From Firmicutes bacterium AF25-13AC (GTDB lineage Bacteria > Bacillota > Clostridia > Lachnospirales > Lachnospiraceae), in contig QUFP01000005.1 in assembly GCA_003478935.1 (NCBI GenBank), positions 62,001-126,000 on the forward strand: DNA of 64,000 nt, in the 5' to 3' direction. The notes below the pieces were generated by a model. The model did not search any database. It saw only the letters and a program-made list of their open reading frames with translations, and was not told where the DNA came from. Positions 55,897-64,000 of the stretch are shown in pieces. The translations under genes were made by a program, and so were the position numbers. Within the stretch, counting starts at the first letter, position 1; each line of letters starts with the position of its first letter.

Positions 55897-56967
55897 ATGA
55901 GAAAAATATTTGCATCAATGACAGCAGTTTCAATGGCAGCAGCAGTAATGCTTGCGGGATGTGGCTCAAACAGCAGTGATAAGAAAACTACTACAGCAGC
56001 TTCAACAAAGGCAACAGAGGCAGCAACCGAGAAGAAGACTGAGGCAGCAACCGAGAAGAAGACCGAGGCTGTGACTGAAAAAGAGACAGAAAAGGTATCT
56101 TCAAAAGAGGCTTCTTCTGAGGAAGTTTCTTCTGAAAAGGCTTCTGAGGAAGCATCTAGCGAGGCAGCTTCTAAGGAAACAGAAGCAAAGGCAGATGAAA
56201 ATGCAAAAGTCCGCGTTATTGATATTGACCTGACAAGTGAGCAGTATGCATTTGGCGTAGATAAAGAGCAGCCAGAGCTGTTAGAGAAGACAAATGAGTT
56301 CATCGCAAAGATCATGGAGGACGGAACATTTGATGAGATCTGTAATCATTACTTTGGCGATGGAGAGCCGGTTATGGTAAAGTCTGCAGAATATGATGAG
56401 TCTAAGGATCAGTTAGTCGTAGCAACTAATGCAGGTTTTGAGCCATTTGAGTATATGAAGGGCGAAGATTACTGTGGTATCGATATGGAGATGGCAGCAC
56501 TTCTTGCTGATTATTTAGGCAAAGAGCTTGTAATTCAGAACATGGATTTTGATGCTGTATGTCTGGCTGTTGGACAGCAAAAGTGTGATATCGCAATGGC
56601 AGGACTTACTATTACTGATAGCAGAAAAGATCAGGTAACATTTACTGATTCTTACTATAATGCATCACAGAAGCTGATCGTTGCAGCAGATGATACGACG
56701 TTTGACGCATGCAAGACAAAGGAAGATGTAGAAGCTATCTTTAAGACCTTTGACAGCAAGACAAAGGTTGGTGCACAGAATGGAACAACAGCTCAGTTTT
56801 ATGTTGAGGGAAGTGCAGATCTTGACTTTGCGGGATTTGATATGACACTTGTAGGATATAAGAATGCTTCCTTAGCTGTACAGGATCTTCTGAATGGAAA
56901 CTTAGATTATGTCATGGTTGACGCAGCACCAGCAGCTAGCATTACGGCAGCAATTAATTCACTGTAA
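55897..56967 (+). CDS. Amino-acid-type ABC substrate-binding lipoprotein with an apparently circularly permuted domain
   Basis: 356 residues from ATG 55897 (GAGGAG upstream). The lipoprotein signal ends LAGC at residue 22, and a Thr/Glu/Lys/Ser linker (about 29-100) resembles that of the BMP lipoprotein upstream. Residues 105-155 match the normal C-terminal end of family 3 binding proteins (LTSEQYAFGVDKEQPELL...EDGTFDEICNHYFGDG). The ordinary N-terminal start (VVATNAGFEPFEYM, GIDMEMAALLADYLG) comes after it at about 173, and the chain stops at DYVMVDAAPAASITAAINSL, where the last quarter would normally follow. The order C-terminal segment then N-terminal segment indicates circular permutation. 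Permease and ATPase genes follow. The ligand is probably an amino acid. Confidence 0.88.
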   Translation: MRKIFASMTAVSMAAAVMLAGCGSNSSDKKTTTAASTKATEAATEKKTEAATEKKTEAVTEKETEKVSSKEASSEEVSSEKASEEASSEAASKETEAKADENAKVRVIDIDLTSEQYAFGVDKEQPELLEKTNEFIAKIMEDGTFDEICNHYFGDGEPVMVKSAEYDESKDQLVVATNAGFEPFEYMKGEDYCGIDMEMAALLADYLGKELVIQNMDFDAVCLAVGQQKCDIAMAGLTITDSRKDQVTFTDSYYNASQKLIVAADDTTFDACKTKEDVEAIFKTFDSKTKVGAQNGTTAQFYVEGSADLDFAGFDMTLVGYKNASLAVQDLLNGNLDYVMVDAAPAASITAAINSL

Positions 56968-57011
56968 AGAATTAGTATAAGAATTAAATTTAGTAAAACA
57001 GGAGTAACAGG

Positions 57012-57722
57012 ATGGGAGATTTTGGTCGTAAAATAGACCGTTTTATTGAGATTTTCGTGGAGCAGCGTGGATATGTCCGTGTGCTTGAGGGCCTTCAGAA
57101 TACCGTTATGATCGCGGTAGTAGGTCTTTTGGTTGGTGCGCTGATTGGAACATTGATCGCTTCAGTAAGAGTAATGCCAAAGTATAAGCGTCTTCCGCGC
57201 GTACTAAATGGCATATGCAGTTTTTATGTTGGCTTGTTCCGTGGAACACCAATAGTTGTGCAGCTTCTTGTCTGCTATTATGTATTGCTTCCACTTATGG
57301 GAGTTCATATGACAGGTGTGCAGGTATCTATGCTTGTCTTTGGCTTGAACAGCGGAGCTTATATTTCAGAGATGATGCGTGCTGGTATTGAATCCGTTGA
57401 TCCGGGACAGATGGAGGCAGGACGAGCTGTTGGTCTTAGCTTTTCGGTTACTATGATCAAAATCGTCATCCCACAGGCTGTAAAAAATATTCTGCCAACG
57501 CTGGGCAATGAATTCATTGCACTTGTTAAGGAGACATCTGTTGTCAGCTTTGTAGGTGCTGCCGATCTGTATGTTGCATTTAACTATATTGGAACAAACA
57601 GCTATGAGTTTATGGTACCATACCTTGTAATGGCGCTGATTTATATTGTGATTGTACTTTTGATCAGCCTTGGTATTAAATTAATGGAAAGGAGCCTGAA
57701 GAAGAGTGATAGACGTAATTGA
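57012..57722 (+). CDS. Polar amino-acid ABC transporter permease (HisM/GlnP family)
   Basis: 236 residues with about five membrane helices. The family signature [15 protein letters not shown] (near residue 77), [32 protein letters not shown] (EAA loop contacting the ATPase) and [19 protein letters not shown] are clear. It follows the binding lipoprotein by 45 bases; GGAG precedes ATG 57012. One permease gene only is present, so it probably works as a homodimer. The next gene, the ATPase, overlaps by 17 bases. Confidence 0.94.
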   Translation: MGDFGRKIDRFIEIFVEQRGYVRVLEGLQNTVMIAVVGLLVGALIGTLIASVRVMPKYKRLPRVLNGICSFYVGLFRGTPIVVQLLVCYYVLLPLMGVHMTGVQVSMLVFGLNSGAYISEMMRAGIESVDPGQMEAGRAVGLSFSVTMIKIVIPQAVKNILPTLGNEFIALVKETSVVSFVGAADLYVAFNYIGTNSYEFMVPYLVMALIYIVIVLLISLGIKLMERSLKKSDRRN

Positions 57723-58467
57723 TTTGAGAAAAAACTTTCATGATCTTGAGGTTCTCAAGGGAATTAACTTTAAGGTAGAGAAGGGTGATATTGTTGCAGT
57801 TATTGGCCCTTCTGGTTCCGGAAAAAGTACATTCTTACGATGCCTGAATTGTATGGAAGACCCAACATCAGGAAAAATTATTTTTAATGGTGTTGATATT
57901 GCAGACATGAAGGTTGATATTAATATTCATCGCCGCCACATGGGAATGGTATTTCAGCATTTTAATCTGTTTAACAATAAGACTGTACTGGAAAATATTA
58001 TGCTGGCGCCAGAGTATGTGCGCTGTAAGGAAGCAAAAAAGCTAAAAACAGGAAAGAGCAAAAAGCAGATCCACGAGGAAGTAAAAAATGAGGCAATGGA
58101 GCTTTTAAAGCGCATTGGTCTTGAATCCAAGGCAGATGTGTATCCATCAACACTTTCTGGTGGTCAAAAACAGCGTGTCGCAATTGTGCGTGCACTTGCC
58201 ATGAATCCGGATGTAATTTTATTTGACGAGCCAACAAGTGCGCTTGATCCAGAGATGGTAGGAGAGGTACTTGATCTTATGAAGAGCGTTGCTGCAGAAG
58301 GTATGACCATGATCGTTGTCACTCATGAGATGGGCTTTGCAAGAGAAGTTGCAAATCGTGTTATCTTTATGGATGATGGCCGTATTTTAGAGAGTGGTGA
58401 TCCTAAGGAGTTTTTTGCAAACCCGAAAACACAGCGTGCACGCGAGTTCCTTTCGAAGGTGCTGTAA
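57706..58467 (+). CDS. Polar amino-acid ABC transporter ATP-binding protein (GlnQ/HisP family)
   Basis: 253 residues from GTG 57706, preceded by AAAGGAG inside the permease gene. Walker [10 protein letters not shown] (near residue 33), Q-loop VFQHFNLF, signature LSGGQKQR, Walker [15 protein letters not shown] and the histidine switch VVTHEMGFA are all present. A 12-residue insertion ([15 protein letters not shown]) in the helical domain is typical of this subfamily. It completes the importer with the upstream permease and binding protein. Confidence 0.95.
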   Translation: MIDVIDLRKNFHDLEVLKGINFKVEKGDIVAVIGPSGSGKSTFLRCLNCMEDPTSGKIIFNGVDIADMKVDINIHRRHMGMVFQHFNLFNNKTVLENIMLAPEYVRCKEAKKLKTGKSKKQIHEEVKNEAMELLKRIGLESKADVYPSTLSGGQKQRVAIVRALAMNPDVILFDEPTSALDPEMVGEVLDLMKSVAAEGMTMIVVTHEMGFAREVANRVIFMDDGRILESGDPKEFFANPKTQRAREFLSKVL

Positions 58468-58484
58468 TGGGAGGTAATGTTACC

Positions 58485-58522
58485 TAAGCGAAAGCCCCGA
58501 GGTGAATGTGCTTTTCGTAGAA
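58485..58522 (+). repeat. 17-base motif GCCCCGAGGTGAATGTG in a hairpin context (second copy)
   Basis: The core at 58494-58510 matches the reverse complement of 45177-45193 exactly. Arms CTAAGCGAAAGC and GCTTTTCGTAG flank it and can pair imperfectly. A palindrome GGTAATGTTACC (58473-58484) lies just before. Confidence 0.65.
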
Positions 58523-58530
58523 TGAGAATA

Positions 58531-58570
58531 GAGAAGAATCGTCACGGTCTCGCCGCGGCGGTTCTTTTTT
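58531..58570 (+). terminator. Terminator after the amino-acid ABC operon
   Basis: AGAATCG/CGGTTCT outer stem with an inner CGG/CCG stem, followed by TTTTTTT. Confidence 0.75.
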
Positions 58571-58654
58571 TCTTGAAAAACTCTTTACTAAAAGCAAAAA
58601 ACAGTATAGAATATAAATGAGAAAGTAGCGTTTAATACTAAACTCTGAAATATA

Positions 58655-58701
58655 ACAACACTTTAATGCGGCAACAAAAGCAGGCTGTATTAAAGTGTTG
58701 T
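58655..58701. promoter_or_regulatory. 13-bp inverted repeat upstream of yjjI
   Basis: ACAACACTTTAAT (58655-58667) and ATTAAAGTGTTGT (58689-58701) are perfect inverted arms with a 21-base spacer, 38 bases before the yjjI start. The arms could form a leader stem-loop or two half-sites of a regulator that senses redox or anaerobic conditions. The rest of the 270-base gap holds the terminator and the 17-base motif, but no gene. Confidence 0.6.
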
Positions 58702-58738
58702 ACCAATTTAAGTAAGCTTAAGAAAGGATGGTGCCATT

Positions 58739-60283
58739 TTGAGACCAATATCAATGGAACGTGTGGAAAACACGAGACAGGAAATATTAAATATTATTAC
58801 AAGCCGTAAACTGACACATGAGCAGAAGCTGACTAACCTTGCAGGACAGGCAGACTCTTTGCTTGAGGTACTGGATCTTCCAGACGGACTCGAAGAGCTT
58901 CTTGAGCCGGTTGAGGGAAAGCAGTGTATCTGTGATCTGTTTGAGGGTCATGCACCGGTAAGACCGAGATACATTGTCCCGGACTATGCAAAGTTTATGA
59001 GAGAAGGAAGCAAGTTCTTACAGCTTGACCCGCCGAAGGATATCTACGAGGCAATCAACTCTCTTCTGATTTTCTATAAGAATGTTCCAAGTGTCACCAA
59101 TTACCCGGTTTATTTAGGAAACATTGATGAGCTGCTTGAGCCATTTATGGATGATGTGGACGAGGCACAGGCAAAGAAGCTGTTTAAGCTATTCTTTACC
59201 CATATCGACCGCACTGTTCTCGATTCCTTCTCCCATGCGGACATCGGACCAAAGGCTACCAGAGCAGGACGTTTGATCTTAGAGGTAGAGCGTGAGCTTT
59301 TAGATGCAGTTCCAAATATTACGATGAAATATGATACTGATATCACACCAGATGATTTTGGTATCGAGTGTGTGAAAACAGCACTTAAGACGGCTAAGCC
59401 GAGCTTTGCAAATCATAAGATGTTCAAAAAAGAACTCGGTGAAAATTATGTCATCGCCAGCTGCTACAATGGTCTTTTATTAGGCGGTGGTTCCTATACG
59501 CTGTGCCGTCTGATTCTTGGCAATATCGCAAAGCGTGCAAAAGATAAGAAGGACTTCTTCGAAAATCAGCTTCCATATGTAATGGAGCGCATGGCACTTT
59601 ATATGGATGAGCGCATTCGCTTTGAGGTGGAGGAGAGCGGCTTTTTCGAGAGCAACTTCCTTGCAAAAGAAGGCTTCATCCACAGAGATCGTTTTACCGC
59701 AATGTTTGGTATGGTCGGCATGGCAGAGTGTGTCAATATTCTGATGGAGCTTGAGGGCAAAAAGGGCCGTTTTGGTCATGACAAGGAGGCAGATGACCTC
59801 GGTGTTGAGATTATGGAGGCAATAAGTGCATTTAATAACGCACATGTAAATCCATACTGTGAGGCAACAGGCGGTCATTTTCTCTTACATGCACAGGTCG
59901 GCATCGCACAGGATAAGAACATCACTCCTGGAACGAGAATTCCGATTGGTGAGGAGCCGAAGGAGCTGATTGATCAGCTGCGCCATTGCAGCCGCTTCCA
60001 CAAGTACTTCCCATCTGGTACCGGCGATATTTTCCCAGTAGATGTGACAGTACACAAGAATCCACAGTTTGTTCTTGACATCGTAAAGGGGGCATTCCAG
60101 GCTGATCTTCGTTACCTGTCCTTCTATGAGAGCGACGGCGATGTAATTCGCGTCACCGGATACTTAGCAAAGCGTTCCGAGATTGAAAAGTATCAAAAGG
60201 GTGAGAGTGTGCTGCAAAATACAACGCAGCTTGCAACAGGTGCAACTGAAAATGGTCATGTTCAGGAAAGAAGGATTCGGTAA
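58739..60283 (+). CDS. yjjI: YjjI family glycyl-radical enzyme
   Basis: 514 residues from TTG 58739 (AAAGGATGG upstream; ATG 58754 is an alternative). Length and sequence fit the YjjI family, a small glycyl-radical enzyme distinct from pyruvate formate-lyase. The C-terminal glycyl-radical motif is VIRVTGYLA, with the radical glycine at about residue 474, and a candidate thiyl cysteine lies in VIASCYNGLLLGGG. The substrate of YjjI is not known. The activase yjjW overlaps its stop by one base. Such enzymes are destroyed by oxygen. Confidence 0.88.
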   Translation: MRPISMERVENTRQEILNIITSRKLTHEQKLTNLAGQADSLLEVLDLPDGLEELLEPVEGKQCICDLFEGHAPVRPRYIVPDYAKFMREGSKFLQLDPPKDIYEAINSLLIFYKNVPSVTNYPVYLGNIDELLEPFMDDVDEAQAKKLFKLFFTHIDRTVLDSFSHADIGPKATRAGRLILEVERELLDAVPNITMKYDTDITPDDFGIECVKTALKTAKPSFANHKMFKKELGENYVIASCYNGLLLGGGSYTLCRLILGNIAKRAKDKKDFFENQLPYVMERMALYMDERIRFEVEESGFFESNFLAKEGFIHRDRFTAMFGMVGMAECVNILMELEGKKGRFGHDKEADDLGVEIMEAISAFNNAHVNPYCEATGGHFLLHAQVGIAQDKNITPGTRIPIGEEPKELIDQLRHCSRFHKYFPSGTGDIFPVDVTVHKNPQFVLDIVKGAFQADLRYLSFYESDGDVIRVTGYLAKRSEIEKYQKGESVLQNTTQLATGATENGHVQERRIR

Positions 60284-61124
60284 TGATCACTGCACCGGTC
60301 AATAAAATTATTCCATTTAGCAGCGTAGATGGTCCGGGAAATCGCACGGCCGTATTTTTTCAGGGTTGTAACTGGGACTGCTGTTATTGCCATAACCCAG
60401 AGACAAGAAATATGTGCACAGGCTGTATGGCCTGTGTGCAGGTCTGTCCTGTGGGGGCACTTCAAAATGAAAACGGCAAGGTGCATTTCTTCCCAGAGCG
60501 CTGTGTAGGATGCGACACCTGCATCAAAACATGTCGTTTTGGAAGCAGTCCCCGTATCTGTAATTTGACACCAGAAGAGACCTTTGAACAGATCAAAAAG
60601 CAGATTCCATTTATCAGCGGCGTCACTGTTTCTGGAGGCGAGTGCAGTCTATATTGTGAGTTTGTCGAATCATTATTTAAGCTTTGCAAAGAAGCTGGTT
60701 TAAATACGATGATGGACAGTAATGGAAGCACACCGTTTGCTGGAAAAGACGATCTGTTAGCGGTTACAGACGGTGTTATGCTTGACATTAAGGCATTTGG
60801 CGAAGAGGATCATTTAAAAGTTACTGCGATGCCAAACAAGAACACACTTGAGAATGCAGTATTTTTAGCAAAGATGGGAAAACTTTTTGAAATTCGTACC
60901 GTCATTGTACCAGTCTGTTTGACATTGAAAATACAATTATTAAAGCTGGAGAATTGTTAAGGCCATATCAGAGTATTCATCCAGTGCGCTACAAACTCAT
61001 CTCATACCGTCCTTTTGGCGTCAGGGAAGAGTACAGGACTTATCAGAGTCCGTCAAAGGAGTATATGGAACAGCTAGAAGAGCTTGCTTATAAGAGTGGC
61101 TTTGATGATGTTGTTACCACATAA
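60283..61124 (+). CDS. yjjW: YjjW family glycyl-radical enzyme activase, frameshifted
   Basis: ATG 60283 overlaps the yjjI stop (TAATG). The radical SAM motif CNWDCCYC (near residue 29), a two-cluster ferredoxin insert (CTGCMACVQVCPVGA and CVGCDTCIKTC) and VSGGEC follow, as in GRE activases. One base is missing at about 60911: GTACCAGTCTG should encode VPSLFDIENTIIKAG. With it restored the frame continues through LLRPYQSIHPVRYKLISYRPFG to the stop at 61124, about 280 residues. The enzyme makes the glycyl radical on YjjI with SAM and an electron donor. Confidence 0.85.
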
Positions 61125-61190
61125 AGAAAAAACATAGTCGAAATAGACAATTGTTTTGAATGCTTATAACAGACGAAGGAGGAGGAAGAG

Positions 61191-62738
61191 ATGGAGAGAA
61201 TCAGTCATATGGACATGACGAAGCCAGCCATCGAAATGCGTGAAATTGTCAAGAAATTTGGCGATTTTACAGCGAATGACCATGTTAATCTGCTCGTTCA
61301 CAAGGGTGAGGTTCATGCAATCCTTGGTGAGAATGGAGCTGGAAAGAGTACACTTATGAATGTGCTTTATGGCCTGTATCAGCCAACATCCGGACAGATT
61401 TTTGTTGGCGGAAAAGAGGAAGTGATTCACAGTCCAAGCCGTGCTATTGAACTTGGAATTGGTATGGTTCACCAGCATTTTATGCTTGTACAACCATTTT
61501 CTGTCACAGAAAACATTATCCTTGGAATGGAGCCGATGAAAGGTCTTACGGTAGATCTAAAGACAGCGCGCAAGAGGGTAGAGGAGATTTCAAAGCGCTA
61601 CAATATGCAGGTAGATCCGGATGCCAAGATTGAAGATATTTCTGTTGGTATGCAGCAGCGTGTGGAGATTTTAAAGGTTCTCTATCGTGGTGCAGACATC
61701 CTGATTTTGGATGAGCCGACTGCATCGCTGACGCCGCAGGAGATTACAGAGCTTATGGAGATTATTTCCAATCTGACAGCCGATGGAAAATCCGTTATTT
61801 TGATTACTCATAAGCTAAAAGAGATTACAAGCTGTGCTGATTATTGTACGATTATCCGTCAGGGAAAATATATTGATACAGTCAAAGTCAGTGATGTTAA
61901 TGAAAATGATCTTGCAGCCATGATGGTAGGCCGTAAGGTTGAGTTTAAGGTAGAAAAGAAGGATATCAAGCCGGGAGAGGTTGTTCTTGAAGTGAAGGAT
62001 ATTCATGGAAAGGACTACCGCGGTGTTGAGATTTTAAAGGGACTTAATCTGTCAGTTAGAAGAGGTGAGATTGTAGGTCTTGCCGGTGTCGATGGAAATG
62101 GACAGACAGAGCTTGTTGAAATTTTGACAGGATTGAAAAAGGGCGATTCAGGTGAAGTCCTCATTAACGGCAAGAATGTTTTCAACAAAAAACCAAAGGA
62201 AATCTTTGAGAGCGGCATCACAAGTATTCCAGCTGACCGCCAAAAGCATGGTCTGGTGCTGGAGTTTTCTGTTGCTGAAAATCTGATTTTGCAAAATTAC
62301 ATGAAGGAGCCGTACTCAAAGAAAGGTGTCTTGAAAAAGGATGCCATTATGGCTCATGCAAAGGATCTTGTAGAGAGGTTTGATATTCGTCCGGCAGGAA
62401 GTGAGTCTCGTCCGGCAGGAACGCTTTCAGGCGGAAATCAGCAAAAAGTTATTATTGCAAGAGAGATCACAAATGATAAGGATCTGTTGATTGCTGTTAA
62501 CCCGACTCGTGGTCTTGACGTTGGTGCTATTGAGTTTGTACATCGCTACTTAGTCGAGCAGCGAAATAAAAATAAGGCTGTGCTTCTCGTTTCTTTTGAG
62601 CTGGATGAGATTATGAGTGTATCTGATCGTATCGAGGTTATCTTTGACGGACAGATTACAGGAAGTATGCCGGCGGCAGGTGCAGATGAGAAGACCCTTG
62701 GAATTATGATGGCAGGAGGAAAGCAGCATGAAGCATAA
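61191..62738 (+). CDS. BMP/nucleoside-type ABC transporter ATP-binding protein (two ATPase domains)
   Basis: 515 residues with two ABC domains in one chain: the first (about 10-250) has GENGAGKST, VGMQQRVEI and LILDEPTASL; the second (about 265-510) has the degenerate GVDGNGQTEL and SGGNQQKVI with LLIAVNPTRGLD. This is the RbsA/YufO pattern of sugar and nucleoside importers. GGAGGAGG precedes ATG 61191. The permease genes overlap or follow. The BMP lipoprotein at 54134 is the probable receptor. Confidence 0.93.
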   Translation: MERISHMDMTKPAIEMREIVKKFGDFTANDHVNLLVHKGEVHAILGENGAGKSTLMNVLYGLYQPTSGQIFVGGKEEVIHSPSRAIELGIGMVHQHFMLVQPFSVTENIILGMEPMKGLTVDLKTARKRVEEISKRYNMQVDPDAKIEDISVGMQQRVEILKVLYRGADILILDEPTASLTPQEITELMEIISNLTADGKSVILITHKLKEITSCADYCTIIRQGKYIDTVKVSDVNENDLAAMMVGRKVEFKVEKKDIKPGEVVLEVKDIHGKDYRGVEILKGLNLSVRRGEIVGLAGVDGNGQTELVEILTGLKKGDSGEVLINGKNVFNKKPKEIFESGITSIPADRQKHGLVLEFSVAENLILQNYMKEPYSKKGVLKKDAIMAHAKDLVERFDIRPAGSESRPAGTLSGGNQQKVIIAREITNDKDLLIAVNPTRGLDVGAIEFVHRYLVEQRNKNKAVLLVSFELDEIMSVSDRIEVIFDGQITGSMPAAGADEKTLGIMMAGGKQHEA

Positions 62739-63792
62739 GAAAAGTATATTAGAAGGAAATATTATCTATACGCTGTTTGCAATCCTGATCGGATTTTTAA
62801 CAGGTGCAATTATTCTGGCGATTGCAGGAATGAATCCAGGTGTTATTTACGCAAAGCTGTTTACTGGTATTTTTGCAAAACCGAAGTTTTTAGCGTGGTC
62901 AGTTGTCTATGCAACACCTTTAATTTTTACAGGTCTTAGTGTGGCTTTCTCTTTCCGCACAGGTGTATTTAACATTGGTGCAGAGGGCCAGTTTGTAGTG
63001 GGAAGTCTTGCAGCGACTGTAATCGGAATGTTTTGTCCGCTTCCGGCAATAATTACAGTTCCGCTTTGTCTAATTGCAGCTGCAGCAGCAGGTGCTGTGT
63101 GGTCTGCATTTTGTGGTCTGTTAAAGGTAAAAAAGGGAATCAATGAGGTACTTTCCTTTATTATGATGAACTGGATTGCTTACTATCTCTCTAACTATAT
63201 TGTAAATCTTCCTGGAATTAAGGCGCCGTCAAAGGAAGCAACCATTGATATTTTGGACAATGCCAAGATGTTGCTGCCACTGTCAGTGCGTCAGATGACA
63301 GGCTGTACAACAATAAATTATGGAATTATTATTGCAATTGTTGTTGCCGTGATTATATGGTATATCATCAATAAGACAACGCTTGGATATGAACTTAGAA
63401 GCGTTGGATTTAACAGTCACGCTGCTGAGTACGGCGGTATTAATTCTAGTGCATCCGTTATGAAGGCACTTGCTATCTCTGGTGCACTAGCAGGTCTTGG
63501 CGGTGCGGTACAGATTCTTGGAAATGCAATGCATATCGCACAGTTTGCCGGACAGGAAGGCTTTGGTTTCCAGGGAATTACAGTTGCGTTAATCGCAAGT
63601 TCTAACCCAATTGGCTGTATCTTTGCTGGACTTTTCTACGGTGCAATGAAGTACGGTGGTTCTAAGTTAAACCTTGTTGGTGCACCAAAGGAGGTTCTTG
63701 ATATTATCATGGGTGCGATCGTTTTAATTATTGCGATCACACATGTATTCAAGGCATTTGCTCAGAAGAAGATGCAGAAGGGAGGAAAGTAA
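62728..63792 (+). CDS. BMP/nucleoside-type ABC transporter permease 1 (YufP family)
   Basis: 354 residues with about eight to ten membrane helices, of the branched-chain/ribose permease type (BPD_transp_2). The conserved RTGVFNIGAEGQFVVGSLAA, EVLSFIMMNWIAYY and the ATPase-contact region SGALAGLGGAVQILG are visible. It overlaps the ATPase gene by 11 bases (GGAGGAAAG before the start) and is followed five bases later by the second permease, with which it forms the heterodimeric channel. Confidence 0.93.
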   Translation: MKHKKSILEGNIIYTLFAILIGFLTGAIILAIAGMNPGVIYAKLFTGIFAKPKFLAWSVVYATPLIFTGLSVAFSFRTGVFNIGAEGQFVVGSLAATVIGMFCPLPAIITVPLCLIAAAAAGAVWSAFCGLLKVKKGINEVLSFIMMNWIAYYLSNYIVNLPGIKAPSKEATIDILDNAKMLLPLSVRQMTGCTTINYGIIIAIVVAVIIWYIINKTTLGYELRSVGFNSHAAEYGGINSSASVMKALAISGALAGLGGAVQILGNAMHIAQFAGQEGFGFQGITVALIASSNPIGCIFAGLFYGAMKYGGSKLNLVGAPKEVLDIIMGAIVLIIAITHVFKAFAQKKMQKGGK

Positions 63793-63797
63793 GTAAG

Positions 63798-64000
63798 ATG
63801 AACGAATTTATAAAAGATCTCGGACTTTTAATTAACGCGATGCTGATCGCAACGCCTCCGCTTCTGTATGCGGCGCTTGGTTCTTGTATTTCAGAGCGAA
63901 GCGGTGTTGTAAATATTGGTATTGAGGGAATGATGACAGTAGGTGCATTTACAGGTGCAGCACTTTGCTATTTTGTTCCAGGAGCACCATGGCTAGCTTT
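63798..64000 (+). CDS. BMP/nucleoside-type ABC transporter permease 2 (3' truncated by window)
   Basis: The first 67 residues from ATG 63798 (GGAGG upstream): MNEFIKDLGLLINAMLIATPPLL, then the family block SERSGVVNIGIEGMMTVGAFTGA, matching YufQ-type permeases. The gene runs off the window end. It completes the importer of the ATPase and first permease. Confidence 0.9.
   Translation, partial: MNEFIKDLGLLINAMLIATPPLLYAALGSCISERSGVVNIGIEGMMTVGAFTGAALCYFVPGAPWLA

Overview
The window looks like chromosomal DNA of a spore-forming anaerobic Firmicute, most likely a gut Lachnospiraceae; the genus cannot be fixed from the sequence. Grounds: clostridial -35/-10 promoters and strong AGGAGG ribosome sites, an iron-sulfur L-serine dehydratase split in two subunits, SpoIID and SpoIIQ-like engulfment genes, the SCIFF peptide with its radical SAM maturase, the oxygen-sensitive YjjI/YjjW glycyl-radical pair, DUF1836, DUF1934 and TIGR01906 proteins, and Lachnospiraceae-style lipoproteins with Glu/Ser/Thr/Lys-rich linkers. 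No tRNA, rRNA or CRISPR array was seen.

Layout. 1-10148: end of an SseB-like gene, sdaAB-sdaAA, a TIGR01906 membrane protein, a GH28-GNAT fusion, a heterodimeric ABC exporter and a manganese-riboswitch-controlled mntP. About 10168-19076: a GC-rich mobilizable transposon of the Tn4451 type (large serine recombinase, TnpV, DUF3847 protein, oriT and MobA/MobL relaxase, TOPRIM/AAA replication protein, TnpW) with AT-rich cargo (a sigma factor with a membrane partner, and a small membrane protein). It sits in the loop of the bidirectional terminator that ends mntP and the convergent PII gene. 19096-32869: tandem-PII plus DUF1538 operon, PHP phosphatase, PepC, an iron-type ABC importer with two unknown passengers, ddl, DUF1934, spoIID-spoIIQ, CYTH. 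33029-48229: DJ-1, tig-clpP-clpX-lon-engB proteostasis cluster, SCIFF locus, secDF-tgt-yajC, DUF1836, pspA-SPFH. 48304-53986: pcrA, an acidic-tail membrane protein, rlmD, udp-udk uridine salvage. 54134-64000: BMP lipoprotein, an amino-acid ABC importer whose binding protein appears circularly permuted, yjjI-yjjW, and a BMP/nucleoside ABC transporter running off the window end.

Working together: several blocks are complete functional units, such as protein quality control (tig, clpP, clpX, lon), nucleoside uptake and salvage (BMP lipoprotein and its ABC genes, udp, udk), engulfment (spoIID, spoIIQ) and envelope stress (pspA with SPFH).

Data quality: at least nine single-base net deletions break otherwise intact genes, including normally indispensable ones (ddl, tig twice, clpP, rlmD, SPFH, yjjW, and the replication protein and tnpW of the transposon). 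Sequencing or assembly indels are the likely cause, so these are annotated as full-length genes with a frameshift note.
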